From Deltaproteobacteria bacterium (GTDB lineage: Bacteria > Desulfobacterota > Syntrophobacteria > BM002), in NCBI GenBank assembly GCA_019309045.1, contig JAFDGZ010000024.1, forward strand, positions 1-37,549: a stretch of DNA of 37,549 nucleotides. The letters are read 5' to 3'. This document shows, in pieces, positions 18,059 to 26,761 of this stretch. The first letter of the stretch is position 1, and the number at the start of each line of letters is the position of its first letter. Under the pieces are notes generated by a model. The model worked only from the letters and a program-made list of their open reading frames with translations. It was not told the origin of the DNA and searched no databases. Position numbers and translations under genes: made by a program.

Positions 18059-18595
18059 ATGTGTAGACGCCGTGTTTTTGGGGTATGCGTGCTTGCCGTT
18101 CTTATTGTTTCTAGCCTGTCGCCTGCCATTGCCAGCGATCGCTTTACCGACAACGGAGACGGCACAGTGACCGACCACCAGTTGCAGGTGATGTGGGCCA
18201 AACATGACAATCAGGGAGATATTGACTGGCGCGGGGCCGAGAGGTATTGCAAGTGGACATTTCCCTATACTCTTCCTGTATTGTACGACAACTGGCGGAT
18301 GCCTACTGTGGAAGAACTTCGCAGTCTCTATGTGGCTGACAAGGGCTACCAGGGCTATGAGAGCGACTGTGGCCAGAAGGTGAAGGTTGTCCCTGAGATC
18401 AGGCTGAGCTGCGGCTGGGTCTGGGCTTCTGAACCCATGTCTGTTGATATAGAGCTGAAAGGCCGCAAGATAAGGAGAAGAAGCATCAGTGCTCGGGTCT
18501 TCAATTTCAATCGCGGCTATCCATACACTGATCTCATGCGCCACAGCAGAGCCTATCGAGCTCTGCCGGTGAGAGATTTGCAGCAAGGCAAGTGA
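18059..18595 (+). CDS. Exported DUF1566 (Lcl C-terminal-like) domain protein
   Basis: This is a 178-residue protein with a signal peptide at about 1-25 (MCRRR, hydrophobic core, cleavage near AIAS). The mature part opens with DRFTDNGDGTVTDHQLQVMW, the typical start of DUF1566. The Trp-rich core NWRMPTVEELRSLY and SCGWVWASE follow, and FNFNRGYPY lies near the end. The function of the domain is unknown; it occurs in extracytoplasmic proteins and in Legionella collagen-like adhesins. An AAGGAG site lies 7 nt before the ATG. It sits between the first TRAP permease and a UspA gene, probably in one operon, so a role linked to the transporter is possible but not shown. Confidence 0.88.
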   Translation: MCRRRVFGVCVLAVLIVSSLSPAIASDRFTDNGDGTVTDHQLQVMWAKHDNQGDIDWRGAERYCKWTFPYTLPVLYDNWRMPTVEELRSLYVADKGYQGYESDCGQKVKVVPEIRLSCGWVWASEPMSVDIELKGRKIRRRSISARVFNFNRGYPYTDLMRHSRAYRALPVRDLQQGK

Positions 18596-18640
18596 AGCCG
18601 GTTGTCAAGAGCGTTGCTCCGCAATTTACGAGGAGGGAGT

Positions 18641-19096
18641 ATGCGGGAGGTCAACAAGATCCTGGTGGCCATATGTTTTTCTGAGTATTGTGATGACACT
18701 TTTCGCTTTGCTGTGGGGCTGGCTGAACAGCTGCAGGCGGACCTGCTGGTTGCCAACGTGGTAAATATTCGAGATGTGCAGGCGGTCAGTACCATTGAAA
18801 GCATGGGCTACTCTGTGAGTTCTGAAGACTATATCAAGGGCGTCATTGAAGAACGTCAGGCAGAACTGGAAAAGATGGTGGCAGCCTCTGGTTTTCCCAG
18901 GGATAAAGTCAGGTCGATTTTTAGAGTGGGACATCCCGTGGGAGAGCTTCTCAAAACAATCAAGAATGAGGGGGTGGACCTGGTGGTTATGGGGACCAAG
19001 GGGCGCAGCAATCACCCCCATATATTCGTGGGTTCGGTGGCTGAAAAGATGTTTCGCAAGTCCCCGGTGACGGTGGTGTCGCACCGCCGGAGTTGA
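18641..19096 (+). CDS. Universal stress protein (UspA family)
   Basis: This is a 151-residue single Usp domain. The N-terminus NKILVAICFSEY is the first strand region. The ATP-binding signature G-x2-G-x9-G-S is complete near the C-terminus (GTKGRSN, then VGSVAEKM), and PVTVVSHRRS ends the domain. The frame is open from 18602, but ATG 18641 has a near-perfect AGGAGGGAGT site directly upstream. Family knowledge: a UspA-like protein (TeaD) binds ATP and regulates the TRAP transporter TeaABC in Halomonas. Placement between two TRAP permeases suggests the same kind of job here, by inference. Confidence 0.92.
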   Translation: MREVNKILVAICFSEYCDDTFRFAVGLAEQLQADLLVANVVNIRDVQAVSTIESMGYSVSSEDYIKGVIEERQAELEKMVAASGFPRDKVRSIFRVGHPVGELLKTIKNEGVDLVVMGTKGRSNHPHIFVGSVAEKMFRKSPVTVVSHRRS

Positions 19097-19138
19097 AGCG
19101 GTGGCTGCTGCTGAAAAGGACACGGTGAGGCGGCTGCA

Positions 19139-20041
19139 GTGACAGAGGCAGGTCGTCAAGGAAAAGAATGGACCGTCCTGCGGCTGAGATCACCGGCGGC
19201 AATTGCAGAAATCCTGGTGGACTTTCTAGTGGAGTTGACTGGCCGGGGGGTGCAGCAGGAGGGGGACTGGCTGCTGGCCTATTGTGCTCCGGGTTCTTCT
19301 GTTGAGCAATATCTGGAGAAGATCGGCTCGTACTACAAGTCCCTGCGACAGTATTATCCGAACTTGCCGGATCTGGTTCTCTGTGAAGAAGAGCTGGCAG
19401 AAGAGAGATGGGATGAAACCTGGAAGGAGTTTTTCACTCCTTTCCATGTGGGCAAGTCTCTAGTGATAAAGCCTACCTGGAGATCGTACTCTACTCACAA
19501 GGGTGAGGTGATTGTCGAAATAGATCCAGGTCAGGCCTTTGGCACCGGCAGGCATCCCAGCACCTACCTCTGCCTGATCATGCTCGAGCTTGTTTATTCT
19601 GGTGGGCGCGAGTATTGGTGTTCCTCACCATTTTCAGTGCTCGATGTGGGCTGCGGCAGCGGCATCCTGAGCATTGCTGCTGCCAAACTGGGCGCCAAAC
19701 GTGTAGTTGGCATCGATATCGATCCCAGGGCTGTGGAGGTGGCGAAGAGTAATGTGGAGCTGAACAAGGTGAAACACCTCGTGGAGATCAGCAGCACTTC
19801 CCTGGCTGATATCAGAGACAATTTTGACCTTGTTGTTGCCAATCTGACTGCTTCTGTGATCTGCGATCTGGCAGCAGATATGGCTGCCCGGGTTCAGCAA
19901 GGTGGCTTGCTTCTCCTCAGCGGCATCCTGCAAGGACAGGAAGAGAAGGTTGAGGAGATTTTTGCCAGGCTGGCTTTCCAGCAAGTTGTCAGAAAAGCAC
20001 AGCAAGAGTGGCGGGCAGTTCTGCTGGGCAAATTGGCTTGA
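19139..20041 (+). CDS. prmA: Ribosomal protein L11 methyltransferase (PrmA)
   Basis: This is a 300-residue protein with the two-domain layout of PrmA. The N-terminal substrate-recognition part (about 1-110) ends in WDETWKEFFTPFHVGKSLVI. Then come FGTGRHPSTYLCL and the class I SAM motif SVLDVGCGSGILSIAAAKLGA with VVGIDIDPRAVEVAKSNVELN. The acceptor motif NLTASVICDLA corresponds to the family's NI(L/Y)A segment, here slightly divergent. It trimethylates amino groups of ribosomal protein L11. The start is a GTG with only a weak upstream site. An ETFB lysine methyltransferase is a less likely alternative. It lies 42 bp after the UspA gene. Confidence 0.88.
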   Translation: MTEAGRQGKEWTVLRLRSPAAIAEILVDFLVELTGRGVQQEGDWLLAYCAPGSSVEQYLEKIGSYYKSLRQYYPNLPDLVLCEEELAEERWDETWKEFFTPFHVGKSLVIKPTWRSYSTHKGEVIVEIDPGQAFGTGRHPSTYLCLIMLELVYSGGREYWCSSPFSVLDVGCGSGILSIAAAKLGAKRVVGIDIDPRAVEVAKSNVELNKVKHLVEISSTSLADIRDNFDLVVANLTASVICDLAADMAARVQQGGLLLLSGILQGQEEKVEEIFARLAFQQVVRKAQQEWRAVLLGKLA

Positions 20042-20155
20042 CGGCCCTGGCAACTGCTCAGTTATGTCTGATTCTGGATAGGGGAACATGTGGGTATAAG
20101 AATTCTTTTCGGGATGACAGGGGGTTAAAGAGCTGCACACCATGAAGGACTGAAA

Positions 20156-22231
20156 ATGTTGGAAAAATTCGGTCTTGGCAGGAAAGAGAAAACCGCTGAG
20201 GAACTCTTGCGGGAAGAGACAGGTGATGTTCGCCGCCTGCGGCCTTTTGAGCGCTATCTGGTGGGTATTGTGGGCATATCCTGGGCACTGTACCAGCTGG
20301 CGCTGCCCAGCGTACTTGTTGTTGACAGTACTACAGAGAGAGCTGTGCACCTTACCTTTGCCATGACTCTACTTTTTCTCCTGATGCCCTGTGTGAAGCG
20401 ACCAGTGCGACGTCTACCCTTCCTGGGGGTTACCGACTACATTCCGGTTATTGACTATGTCTTTGCCATTGTCGGCGCATTTGCTGCACTCTACCTGGCC
20501 ATTTTCTATGAAGAGCTTGCCATGAGAGCAGGGGCGCCGACTACCACGGACGTCATTTCTGGCATCATCCTGGTGGTACTGTTGCTGGAGGCAACCAGGA
20601 GAATCATTGGTCCGGCGCTTTCCATTATTGCAATGGTCTTCACCCTGTATGCCTTCCTGGGCCCCTATATGCCCGACATTTTTGCCTTCAAAGGCGTATC
20701 ACTCACTAAATATCTAAGTAATATCAGTCTTTCCACGGAGGGCATTTACGGCATACCCTTGGGAGTCTCTTCTGCCATAGTATATCTTTTCGTGCTTCTG
20801 GGAGCCCTGCTGGACAAGGCAGGAGCAGGAAAATTTTTCACTGATCTGGCCCTCTCTTTTCTCGGCCGCTACAAGGGTGGAGCGGCCAAGGCCGCCGTAG
20901 TTGCCAGTGCGGCAACTGGATTGGTTTCAGGCTCCAGCATTGCCAACATCGTCACCACAGGACCTTTCACCATACCTTTGATGAAAAAAATTGGCTACCA
21001 TCCCAAAAAGGCTGCTGCAACCGAGGTGGCCGCCAGCACTGATGGTCAGTTGATGCCGCCCATAATGGGCGCGGCGGCCTTCATCATTGCCGAGTATGTC
21101 AATGTGCCCTATCTAGAGGTGGTCAAGGCTGCCGCCATTCCTGCCTTCGCCTCCTACTTTGGCCTCTTCTGTATCACCCATCTGGAGGCATCAAAGGCAG
21201 GCATCACTGGCCTGCCGCCGGAAGACATTCCAAATTTCCTGGATACGCTCAAGAATGGTCTTCACTATCTGGTTCCCCTCGGCGTGCTCATGTATGAACT
21301 GGTCTACCTGAGACACTCCCCCGAACTGGCTGCTTTCAGATCGATTATTCTTCTCCTGCTGGTGGTGTTTTATCAGGAAATACGACGGGCGTTCGCTGCC
21401 AAGACCAGCATAGGTGCTGCCCTGCTGAGCAGCGTTCGCATTATTGGCAGCGGTTTTATCCAGGGGTCGAAGAACATGATGTCTGTGGCCCTGGCCTGCG
21501 CTTCTGCTGGCATCATAGTGGGAGTGGTGAACATGGGCATCGGCGGCATGATCACTGGCTGGGTCGAGGTCCTCTCCATGGGCAATATCTTCCTCCTGCT
21601 GCTCATCACCGCTGTGGCAAGTCTGGTGATAGGCATGGGACTGCCCACCACCGCCACCTATATTGTCATGGCTTCTCTCACTGCGCCCATAATTGTGGAG
21701 GTGGGCTCGCTCTTCGATTTCATCATTCCTTTGATGGCTGCTCATCTCTTTTGCTTCTATTTCGGCATTCTGGCAGATGATACACCCCCTGTGGGCTTGG
21801 CCGCCTATGCTGCTGCGGCCATTGCCGAGTCGGAGCCCATTCCCACGGGCATCCAGGGGTTCAAATACGACATCAGAACCTCGTGCATTGCCTTTATGTT
21901 TGTATTCAACCCCGAATTAATCCTGCACAACATCAACACCTGGAGCCAGGGGTTGCTCATTTTCGGCATGGCCCTGATTGGCATGTCGTCTTTCGAGTGT
22001 TTTGCCCAGGGGTGGTGTCTGACCAAGAACAAGTGGTATGAGATTCCCTTTTTCCTGACAGCCTGGTTTATTCTGTTTCATCCAGGAGGTGTGGCCACCT
22101 TCTTCCATGTGGATCATGGCCTGCGCTATTATTTCTACCCCCTGGGTATTCTCATTTACGCTCTGGTTATAGGTTGGCAAAAACTGAGAATGAAATGGGC
22201 GGAGCGGGCACCACAGGTTTCAGGAGTTTAA
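20156..22231 (+). CDS. TRAP transporter permease, 4TM/12TM fusion (TAXI system), copy 2
   Basis: This is a 691-residue paralogue of the permease at 15943-18015. It has the same blocks in the same order: GPYMPDIFAFKGVSLTKYLS, GLVSGSSIANIVTTGPFTIP, AASTDGQLMPPIMGAAAFII, GMGLPTTATYIVMASLTAP and GILADDTPPVGLAAYAAAAI. The resemblance extends over essentially the whole length, pointing to a gene duplication. The N-terminal cytoplasmic segment differs (EELLREETGDVRRLRPFERY). No second binding-protein gene is adjacent, so it may share the receptor at 14619 or use one encoded elsewhere. A GAAGGA site precedes the ATG. It follows prmA by 114 bp and precedes icd by 63 bp. Confidence 0.94.
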   Translation: MLEKFGLGRKEKTAEELLREETGDVRRLRPFERYLVGIVGISWALYQLALPSVLVVDSTTERAVHLTFAMTLLFLLMPCVKRPVRRLPFLGVTDYIPVIDYVFAIVGAFAALYLAIFYEELAMRAGAPTTTDVISGIILVVLLLEATRRIIGPALSIIAMVFTLYAFLGPYMPDIFAFKGVSLTKYLSNISLSTEGIYGIPLGVSSAIVYLFVLLGALLDKAGAGKFFTDLALSFLGRYKGGAAKAAVVASAATGLVSGSSIANIVTTGPFTIPLMKKIGYHPKKAAATEVAASTDGQLMPPIMGAAAFIIAEYVNVPYLEVVKAAAIPAFASYFGLFCITHLEASKAGITGLPPEDIPNFLDTLKNGLHYLVPLGVLMYELVYLRHSPELAAFRSIILLLLVVFYQEIRRAFAAKTSIGAALLSSVRIIGSGFIQGSKNMMSVALACASAGIIVGVVNMGIGGMITGWVEVLSMGNIFLLLLITAVASLVIGMGLPTTATYIVMASLTAPIIVEVGSLFDFIIPLMAAHLFCFYFGILADDTPPVGLAAYAAAAIAESEPIPTGIQGFKYDIRTSCIAFMFVFNPELILHNINTWSQGLLIFGMALIGMSSFECFAQGWCLTKNKWYEIPFFLTAWFILFHPGGVATFFHVDHGLRYYFYPLGILIYALVIGWQKLRMKWAERAPQVSGV

Positions 22232-22294
22232 TGAACCAGGGGCCGCGGTAGATTGTCAAGTGCCGACTGCTGCACAGGGCTATGAGGACAAAAA

Positions 22295-23542
22295 ATGACA
22301 GATGATGTTAAAGCCCGGGAAGATGAACTGGTCACCTTAAAAGAGGATGGCTCTCTCTCTGTGCCAGACAGACCCATTATTGTGTTCATTCAAGGAGACG
22401 GCATTGGTCCCGACATCTGGAATGCTGCGGTAAGGGTCTTTGATGCGGCTGTTGCCGGTGTCTATGGAGAAAAGCGTCGGGTTCAGTGGCTTGAAGCTCT
22501 GGCAGGAGAGAAGGCCTTTGCAGAAAAGGGGGAATGGCTGCCTGGAGAGACCCTCGAATTGCTGAGGAAACATGTGGTAGGCATCAAAGGGCCCCTGACC
22601 ACTCCGGTGGGGGGTGGAATCCGCAGTTTGAATGTTACTTTGCGACAGGTGCTCGACCTGTATGCCTGTATTCGCCCCGTGAGGTACTATCGGGGAGTGC
22701 CGGCGCCAGTGCGCCATCCTGAGAAGGTCGACATGGTTGTCTTCCGGGAGAATACGGAAGATGTGTATGCCGGCATAGAATGGCCAGCGGAATCTCCAGA
22801 AGCAAGAAGAATTGTGGCCTTCATTGATGAACACCTGAGCAAGAAAATTCGACCGGATTCAGCCATAGGCATCAAGCCGATGAGCAGAAGGGCCAGCCAG
22901 AGGTTGGTGCGCCGAGCAATTCGCTATGCCCTCGACAATGATAGAAGGAGCGTGACTCTGGTGCACAAGGGAAACATCATGAAGTACACTGAGGGAGCCT
23001 TTCGCCAGTGGGGCTATGAGCTGGCAGCAGAAGAATTTCCTCAGCAGACAGTTGCCGAATCTGAGGTTCAGGAGAAGTATGGCGGTGTGGTTCCCGAAGG
23101 TCGGCTGCTCATCAAGGACCGTATTGCGGATATGATGTTTCAGCAGGCTCTGCTGCGGCCTGAAGAGTATGAAGTGCTGGCCATGCCTAATTTAAATGGC
23201 GATTATCTTTCAGATGCCCTGGCAGCACAGGTGGGCGGCCTGGGTATGGCCCCTGGGGCCAATGTGGGAGATGAAGTGGCGGTATTCGAGGCAACCCATG
23301 GCACTGCACCTAAATATGCTGGTCAGGACAAGGTCAACCCGAGCTCTCTGATTCTTTCCGGCGCCATGATGTTCGAATACCTGGGTTGGCAGCCAGTGGC
23401 AGAACGCATTCGCCAGGGGTTGGAATCCTCTATGGCCGCGGGTATTGTGACTTATGATCTGGCAAGACAGATGAGCGGCGCCCAGGAAGTGAAATGTTCA
23501 GAGTTCGCCAGCGCGGTGATAGAGAAAATGGCTGCTCTCTAA
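22295..23542 (+). CDS. icd: Isocitrate dehydrogenase, NADP-type
   Basis: This is a 415-residue enzyme that oxidatively decarboxylates isocitrate to 2-oxoglutarate. The substrate-binding block [13 protein letters not shown] puts Ser at 111, Asn at 113 and Arg at 117, a constant offset of two from E. coli Icd (Ser113, Asn115, Arg119). Arg127, Arg151 ([12 protein letters not shown]) and the Lys in [12 protein letters not shown] complete the site. [20 protein letters not shown] carries the Lys-Tyr pair that marks NADP rather than NAD preference. The N-terminus begins with [13 protein letters not shown] after a short leader. An AGGA site lies 7 nt before the ATG. Its position behind the TRAP permease suggests a link between organic-acid uptake and TCA flux, by inference only. 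Confidence 0.96.
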   Translation: MTDDVKAREDELVTLKEDGSLSVPDRPIIVFIQGDGIGPDIWNAAVRVFDAAVAGVYGEKRRVQWLEALAGEKAFAEKGEWLPGETLELLRKHVVGIKGPLTTPVGGGIRSLNVTLRQVLDLYACIRPVRYYRGVPAPVRHPEKVDMVVFRENTEDVYAGIEWPAESPEARRIVAFIDEHLSKKIRPDSAIGIKPMSRRASQRLVRRAIRYALDNDRRSVTLVHKGNIMKYTEGAFRQWGYELAAEEFPQQTVAESEVQEKYGGVVPEGRLLIKDRIADMMFQQALLRPEEYEVLAMPNLNGDYLSDALAAQVGGLGMAPGANVGDEVAVFEATHGTAPKYAGQDKVNPSSLILSGAMMFEYLGWQPVAERIRQGLESSMAAGIVTYDLARQMSGAQEVKCSEFASAVIEKMAAL

Positions 23543-23615
23543 TAGCATGCAGAAAGGAGCCGCGCTGCGTTCCACAAATCTTTTCCCCTGACAGGGGCAT
23601 CTGGGGCAGACCTAC

Positions 23616-24344
23616 GTGGGCAACTTCTTGCGAGAACTCATTTTCTTTCTATATCCTCCCATCTGTGCAGGATGTGGTCAGCCCCTGCCGCCTCCTGCGC
23701 AGGGGGCTTTCTGTTGCAAGTGCGCATCCAGGCTGGAACTGATCAGACAGCCATACTGTCCTGATTGCGGTCTTCCTCTTCCCCTGGCAGCCACAAAGTC
23801 ATATCTGTGCGGAGATTGTCTCATCGGCAGCTACCATTTTGACAGAGCAAGGGCGGCTGGCGTCTACCGCGGCTTGCTTCGCCAGGTGTTGCATTCCTTC
23901 AAGTATGAGGGCAAGACTTTTCTGGCCAGGGCACTGGTGCAACTGCTACAGCCCTGTTGCCAAGAGATCGGCCAAACGGCGGCCATCGATTTTGTGGTGC
24001 CAGTGCCGCTTCATAGGACGCGGCTGCGCACTCGCGGCTTTAACCAGGCTGCCATTCTGGCGCACCATCTGGGAAGGGATCTGAAGATACCTGTAAAATA
24101 CCAGGAGTTACGGCGGGTAAGACAGACCGACCCGCAAGTGGGCTTGAGCCGAAGTCAGAGAAGGGCCAATGTGAGGGGGGCCTTCCGGATTCGAGGTGCA
24201 AAGGAGTTTAAAGGAAAAACTCTGCTCCTGGTGGATGATGTGATGACAACTGGTGAAACGGTGAATCAATGTGCTCAGGTCCTCAAGAGACACGGCGCCA
24301 AAACCGTTTTTGTCCTGACAGTGGCCCGGACGGCAATGCTTTGA
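23616..24344 (+). CDS. ComF-family amidophosphoribosyltransferase-like protein
   Basis: This is a 242-residue protein. The N-terminus FLYPPICAGCGQPL has a first CxxC, followed by CCKCASRL, YCPDCGLPLPL and LCGDC, a zinc-finger-like cysteine set typical of ComF. The middle contains HSFKYEGK and the VVPVPLHRTRLRTRGFNQA block. The C-terminal phosphoribosyltransferase loop is LLLVDDVMTTGETVNQC. Family knowledge: ComF is needed for DNA uptake in naturally competent bacteria, but homologues are widespread and their reaction is unclear. The start is GTG at 23616, 73 bp after icd. It is on the same strand as rfaE2, 42 bp upstream of it. Confidence 0.92.
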   Translation: MGNFLRELIFFLYPPICAGCGQPLPPPAQGAFCCKCASRLELIRQPYCPDCGLPLPLAATKSYLCGDCLIGSYHFDRARAAGVYRGLLRQVLHSFKYEGKTFLARALVQLLQPCCQEIGQTAAIDFVVPVPLHRTRLRTRGFNQAAILAHHLGRDLKIPVKYQELRRVRQTDPQVGLSRSQRRANVRGAFRIRGAKEFKGKTLLLVDDVMTTGETVNQCAQVLKRHGAKTVFVLTVARTAML

Positions 24345-24386
24345 ACAACAAAAGGCTGGCACTATAGGGATCTTCCAGGGGGAGTA

Positions 24387-24911
24387 ATGATAGAACCAGG
24401 CCGCAAGGTTTTGGATCGCAGCGAACTCAGGCGGCAAGTGCATTCCCTGCACACGGCTGGCAAACAGATTGTCTTTACCAATGGCTGTTTTGATCTGCTG
24501 CATATAGGTCACATTCGCTACCTGCACAAGGCGAGATGTCAGGGAGATCGCCTGGTGGTGGCGGTCAACAGCGACCGTTCAGTCCGGGAGTTGAAGGGGC
24601 CGCCCCGTCCCATTGTCCCCGAAGACGAGAGGGCAGAAATTGTGGCGGCCCTGGCGGCAGTTGATCTGGTTACTATCTTCGACGAGCTTGATCCATTGGA
24701 ACTTGTGCGCCAATTGAAGCCAGATGTGCTGGTGAAAGGGGCAGACTGGCAGCGGCAGGACATAGTTGGTGCTTCCGAGGTCGAGGCTGCCGGGGGCCGG
24801 GTGGTGCGGGTGAAGCTGGAGCCGCACATATCCAGCAGTATTCTGTTGCAACGCATTGCCAGCGAGATGGCAACAGGGTATGGGACGGGCGGTCGCAAAG
24901 ACGAGACCTAG
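24387..24911 (+). CDS. rfaE2: D-glycero-beta-D-manno-heptose 1-phosphate adenylyltransferase (stand-alone RfaE2)
   Basis: This is a 174-residue nucleotidyltransferase that forms ADP-heptose for the LPS inner core. It contains IVFTNGCFDLLHIGHIRYL, where HIGH at 39-42 is the catalytic signature. VVAVNSDRSVRELKG, then RPIVPEDERAEIVAAL and LVKGADWQ are all typical of the C-terminal domain of HldE/RfaE. The kinase domain present in the fused enterobacterial HldE is absent, so a separate RfaE1 kinase is expected elsewhere. A GGGGAG site precedes the ATG. With kdsB, kdsD and manC it shows that the organism builds LPS or related glycans. Confidence 0.94.
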   Translation: MIEPGRKVLDRSELRRQVHSLHTAGKQIVFTNGCFDLLHIGHIRYLHKARCQGDRLVVAVNSDRSVRELKGPPRPIVPEDERAEIVAALAAVDLVTIFDELDPLELVRQLKPDVLVKGADWQRQDIVGASEVEAAGGRVVRVKLEPHISSSILLQRIASEMATGYGTGGRKDET

Positions 24912-24982
24912 CAGAAACAGGCCAGCCCTATTCGAGATCTGGCGCTTGTCTGCGCAGGGAAGATGTGGTAGAGGCGGGCTGC

Positions 24983-25732
24983 TTACAACGGCCGCTGTTC
25001 TTTATGAGCGAGCAGCCGCACAGAGGCGAAGGGCTCAAAGGAGCTGATGTGCTGCAGTTCCCAGCGGCAGAAGCCCGCCCCGTCAAAAAGGGAGTCAAAT
25101 TCAGCCGCAGACAGGGCGCCTGCCAGGCACCAGGTCCAGGCATCTTCGGCCGCCTGATCCAGGCCTTCCACCTCGGCCAGCCGCACAAGGTCGACGATCA
25201 CCAGGAGACCGCCCGGAAGGAGAACTCGGAATATCTCTGTCAGGGCGCGCTCCTTGTGCGGCATAAGGTTGAAGGAACCGTTGGCTACCACAAGGTTGAA
25301 GGTTTCTTCTTTGCAAGGGATATCTTCGCCGTCGGCCACGACCCAGAGGCACCGTTTGCTTGCTTTTTCGCCGCAGTAAGTGTTGGCCAGCTGCACCATT
25401 TCCAGGGTAAGATCGAGGCCAACCACCAGGCCGGGCCTCTTGAGCCCGGTTGCCACCAATTGAGCATCGATTCCCACACCGCAGCCGAGGTCTAAGACGC
25501 GCCAGTGCAGGCCAACTTCCACACCCTGAAGCGGGTTGCCGCAGGCGGCGAATAGCTGCCAGGCTTCAGCCGGCAAGTTCATTCGCTGCACAGGGTATCC
25601 GAGGATTGCAGCCAGCTGTGCTCCAGAGGCAACAGGCGCTCTGCTCAGATTTGCCGAGCCGCAGGCCGCTATGCGCTGGTACAGGGCCCGAACATGTGCC
25701 TTGAGGTACTTCGGTGGGTTGCTTTTTTTCAT
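24983..25732 (-). CDS. Class I SAM-dependent methyltransferase, ArsM-like
   Basis: From the ATG at 25732 the protein has 249 residues. NLPAEAWQLFAACGNPLQ precedes the SAM motif RVLDLGCGVGIDAQLVA; a CGNP block before motif I is a feature of arsenite methyltransferase-like proteins. VVGLDLTLEMVQLAN, the ADGEDIPC region and FNLVVANGSFNLMPHKERAL are the usual motifs II-IV. The several cysteines that bind arsenite in true ArsM are not evident, so the substrate is unknown. The ATG has AGGGCGGG just upstream and is preferred over GTG 25750. It stands alone, converging on rfaE2. Confidence 0.8.
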   Translation of the reverse strand: MKKSNPPKYLKAHVRALYQRIAACGSANLSRAPVASGAQLAAILGYPVQRMNLPAEAWQLFAACGNPLQGVEVGLHWRVLDLGCGVGIDAQLVATGLKRPGLVVGLDLTLEMVQLANTYCGEKASKRCLWVVADGEDIPCKEETFNLVVANGSFNLMPHKERALTEIFRVLLPGGLLVIVDLVRLAEVEGLDQAAEDAWTWCLAGALSAAEFDSLFDGAGFCRWELQHISSFEPFASVRLLAHKEQRPL

Positions 25733-25986
25733 ATGGCCCGCCCTGCACACAGTGGCAGAGATTAGTTCAAGGGTTCCACCTGTTTCACTTGTAGTCTGCT
25801 ATTTTATAGCATTGTTGTTGCAGTGTGTAACCATCTCTGCTTCTCTAGAGAGCATACCGAGGTTAATTTTTCGCCTGGCAGTTGATAGCACTGAGCAAGT
25901 AAAGCCTGACTGTGGTTGTCAAGGGCCAGTATTTGTGAAACAACACACTTGGCTGAAAAAACAGGGAAGAATCTGATATTCTTGTT
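25733..25986. other. Divergent intergenic region before the Rrf2 regulator
   Basis: This is AT-richer than the flanking genes. It should carry the promoter of the methyltransferase on the minus strand. A TTGACA is seen there (25922-25917), but no matching -10 at the right distance was found. No open frame or RNA family was recognised. Confidence 0.35.
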
Positions 25987-26015
25987 TTGACATGTCCTGC
26001 AATTGCTGCTATATA
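25987..26015 (+). promoter_or_regulatory. Sigma70-type promoter of the Rrf2 gene
   Basis: TTGACA (25987-25992), a spacer of exactly 17 nt, and TATATA (26010-26015). It lies 45 bp before the ATG at 26060. The -10 overlaps the left arm of an inverted repeat that is a candidate operator. Confidence 0.65.
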
Positions 26016-26043
26016 TTAAAATATGCCTATTTCATTAATATAT
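26011..26043 (+). promoter_or_regulatory. Candidate Rrf2 operator: perfect 9-bp inverted repeat
   Basis: ATATATTAA (26011-26019) and its exact complement TTAATATAT (26035-26043) are separated by 15 nt. The left arm covers the -10 and the right arm lies in the early transcribed region, where a bound dimer would block initiation. Autorepression is common for Rrf2 regulators. Binding here is inferred, and an AT-rich palindrome could arise by chance. Confidence 0.45.
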
Positions 26044-26059
26044 TATCTAGGAGAGCACT

Positions 26060-26479
26060 ATGAAGCTTTCTACCAGAGGCAGATACGGCACCCGCCTGAT
26101 GGTCGACCTTGCCAAGCACTATGACAATGGGCCTATCCCGCTGGGAGAGATCGCCAGACGGCAAAATCTATCGGTGAAATATCTCGAACAATTGATTATT
26201 CCTCTGAAGGCTTCTGGTCTGATCAGCAGTGTGCGTGGGGCCCGGGGGGGGTACCGGCTGGCCCTTGCCCCAGCGGAGATCAGCGTGGGCCAGGTAATAG
26301 AAGTTCTTGAAGGCGATCTGTCACTGGTGGATTGTGTCAAGACCCCGGAGCTGTGTGATCGTCATCAGGAGTGCCCCACCAGAGATGTCTGGCAAACCAT
26401 GAGTAATGTCCTGAGAGAGAAGCTATTTGCCCTGACACTGGAGAATGTTCTCCTAGGAGCAAAGCTCCCTGGGGACTAG
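26060..26479 (+). CDS. Rrf2-family transcriptional regulator (IscR-like, Fe-S type)
   Basis: This is a 139-residue winged-helix regulator. KLSTRGRYGTRLMVDLA is the family opening, the recognition-helix region is LSVKYLEQLIIPLKASGL, and the wing is VRGARGGYRLA. Cys92, Cys99 and Cys105 closely match the spacing of the three Fe-S ligands of IscR (92, 98, 104), so a redox- or iron-sensing cluster is likely. GAGAG lies about 6 nt before the ATG. No isc, suf or sulfur-metabolism genes adjoin it, so its regulon cannot be read from the context. Confidence 0.93.
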   Translation: MKLSTRGRYGTRLMVDLAKHYDNGPIPLGEIARRQNLSVKYLEQLIIPLKASGLISSVRGARGGYRLALAPAEISVGQVIEVLEGDLSLVDCVKTPELCDRHQECPTRDVWQTMSNVLREKLFALTLENVLLGAKLPGD

Positions 26480-26518
26480 AGTCACCAGCTGAACGATCAT
26501 AAAGTAATGTTATAATGT

Positions 26519-26537
26519 TGCCCAGGTTGCTCGGGCA
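26519..26537 (+). terminator. Weak hairpin after the Rrf2 gene
   Basis: TGCCC (26519-26523) pairs with GGGCA (26533-26537). A T-rich stretch (CTATTTTGTTT) follows. The stem is short, so termination is plausible but not certain. Confidence 0.4.
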
Positions 26538-26634
26538 CTATTTTGTTTGTGGGTGTACTTGTTTTCCACTCAGTGCCATCGCCTGTTCTTTCCCTTTGCC
26601 CTCCACTTCTGTTAAATTCTTTTAGCACCGTAAT

Positions 26635-26665
26635 TTGACAGGACTTCCCTGCTTCGATGTGTAAA
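26635..26665 (+). promoter_or_regulatory. Possible promoter of the ABM-domain gene
   Basis: A perfect TTGACA (26635-26640) is followed after 19 nt by TGTAAA (26660-26665), four of six to the -10 consensus. The spacing is long and the -10 weak, so this is a tentative call. It lies about 100 bp before the start at 26762. Confidence 0.3.
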
Positions 26666-26761
26666 GAAAGTGTGTTATATTCGAACACAAGGGAGGATCT
26701 AGATAAGTCTGGCCGTCTCGAGGAGAAAGATCATCGCCATTCAGAAGGAAGGAGGGAAGTG

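Noticed and set aside
17239-18210. A 323-residue minus-strand open frame opposite the first TRAP permease
   Set aside because: It is His- and Gly-rich, as expected from the reverse of a membrane-protein gene, and the plus-strand gene is unequivocal.
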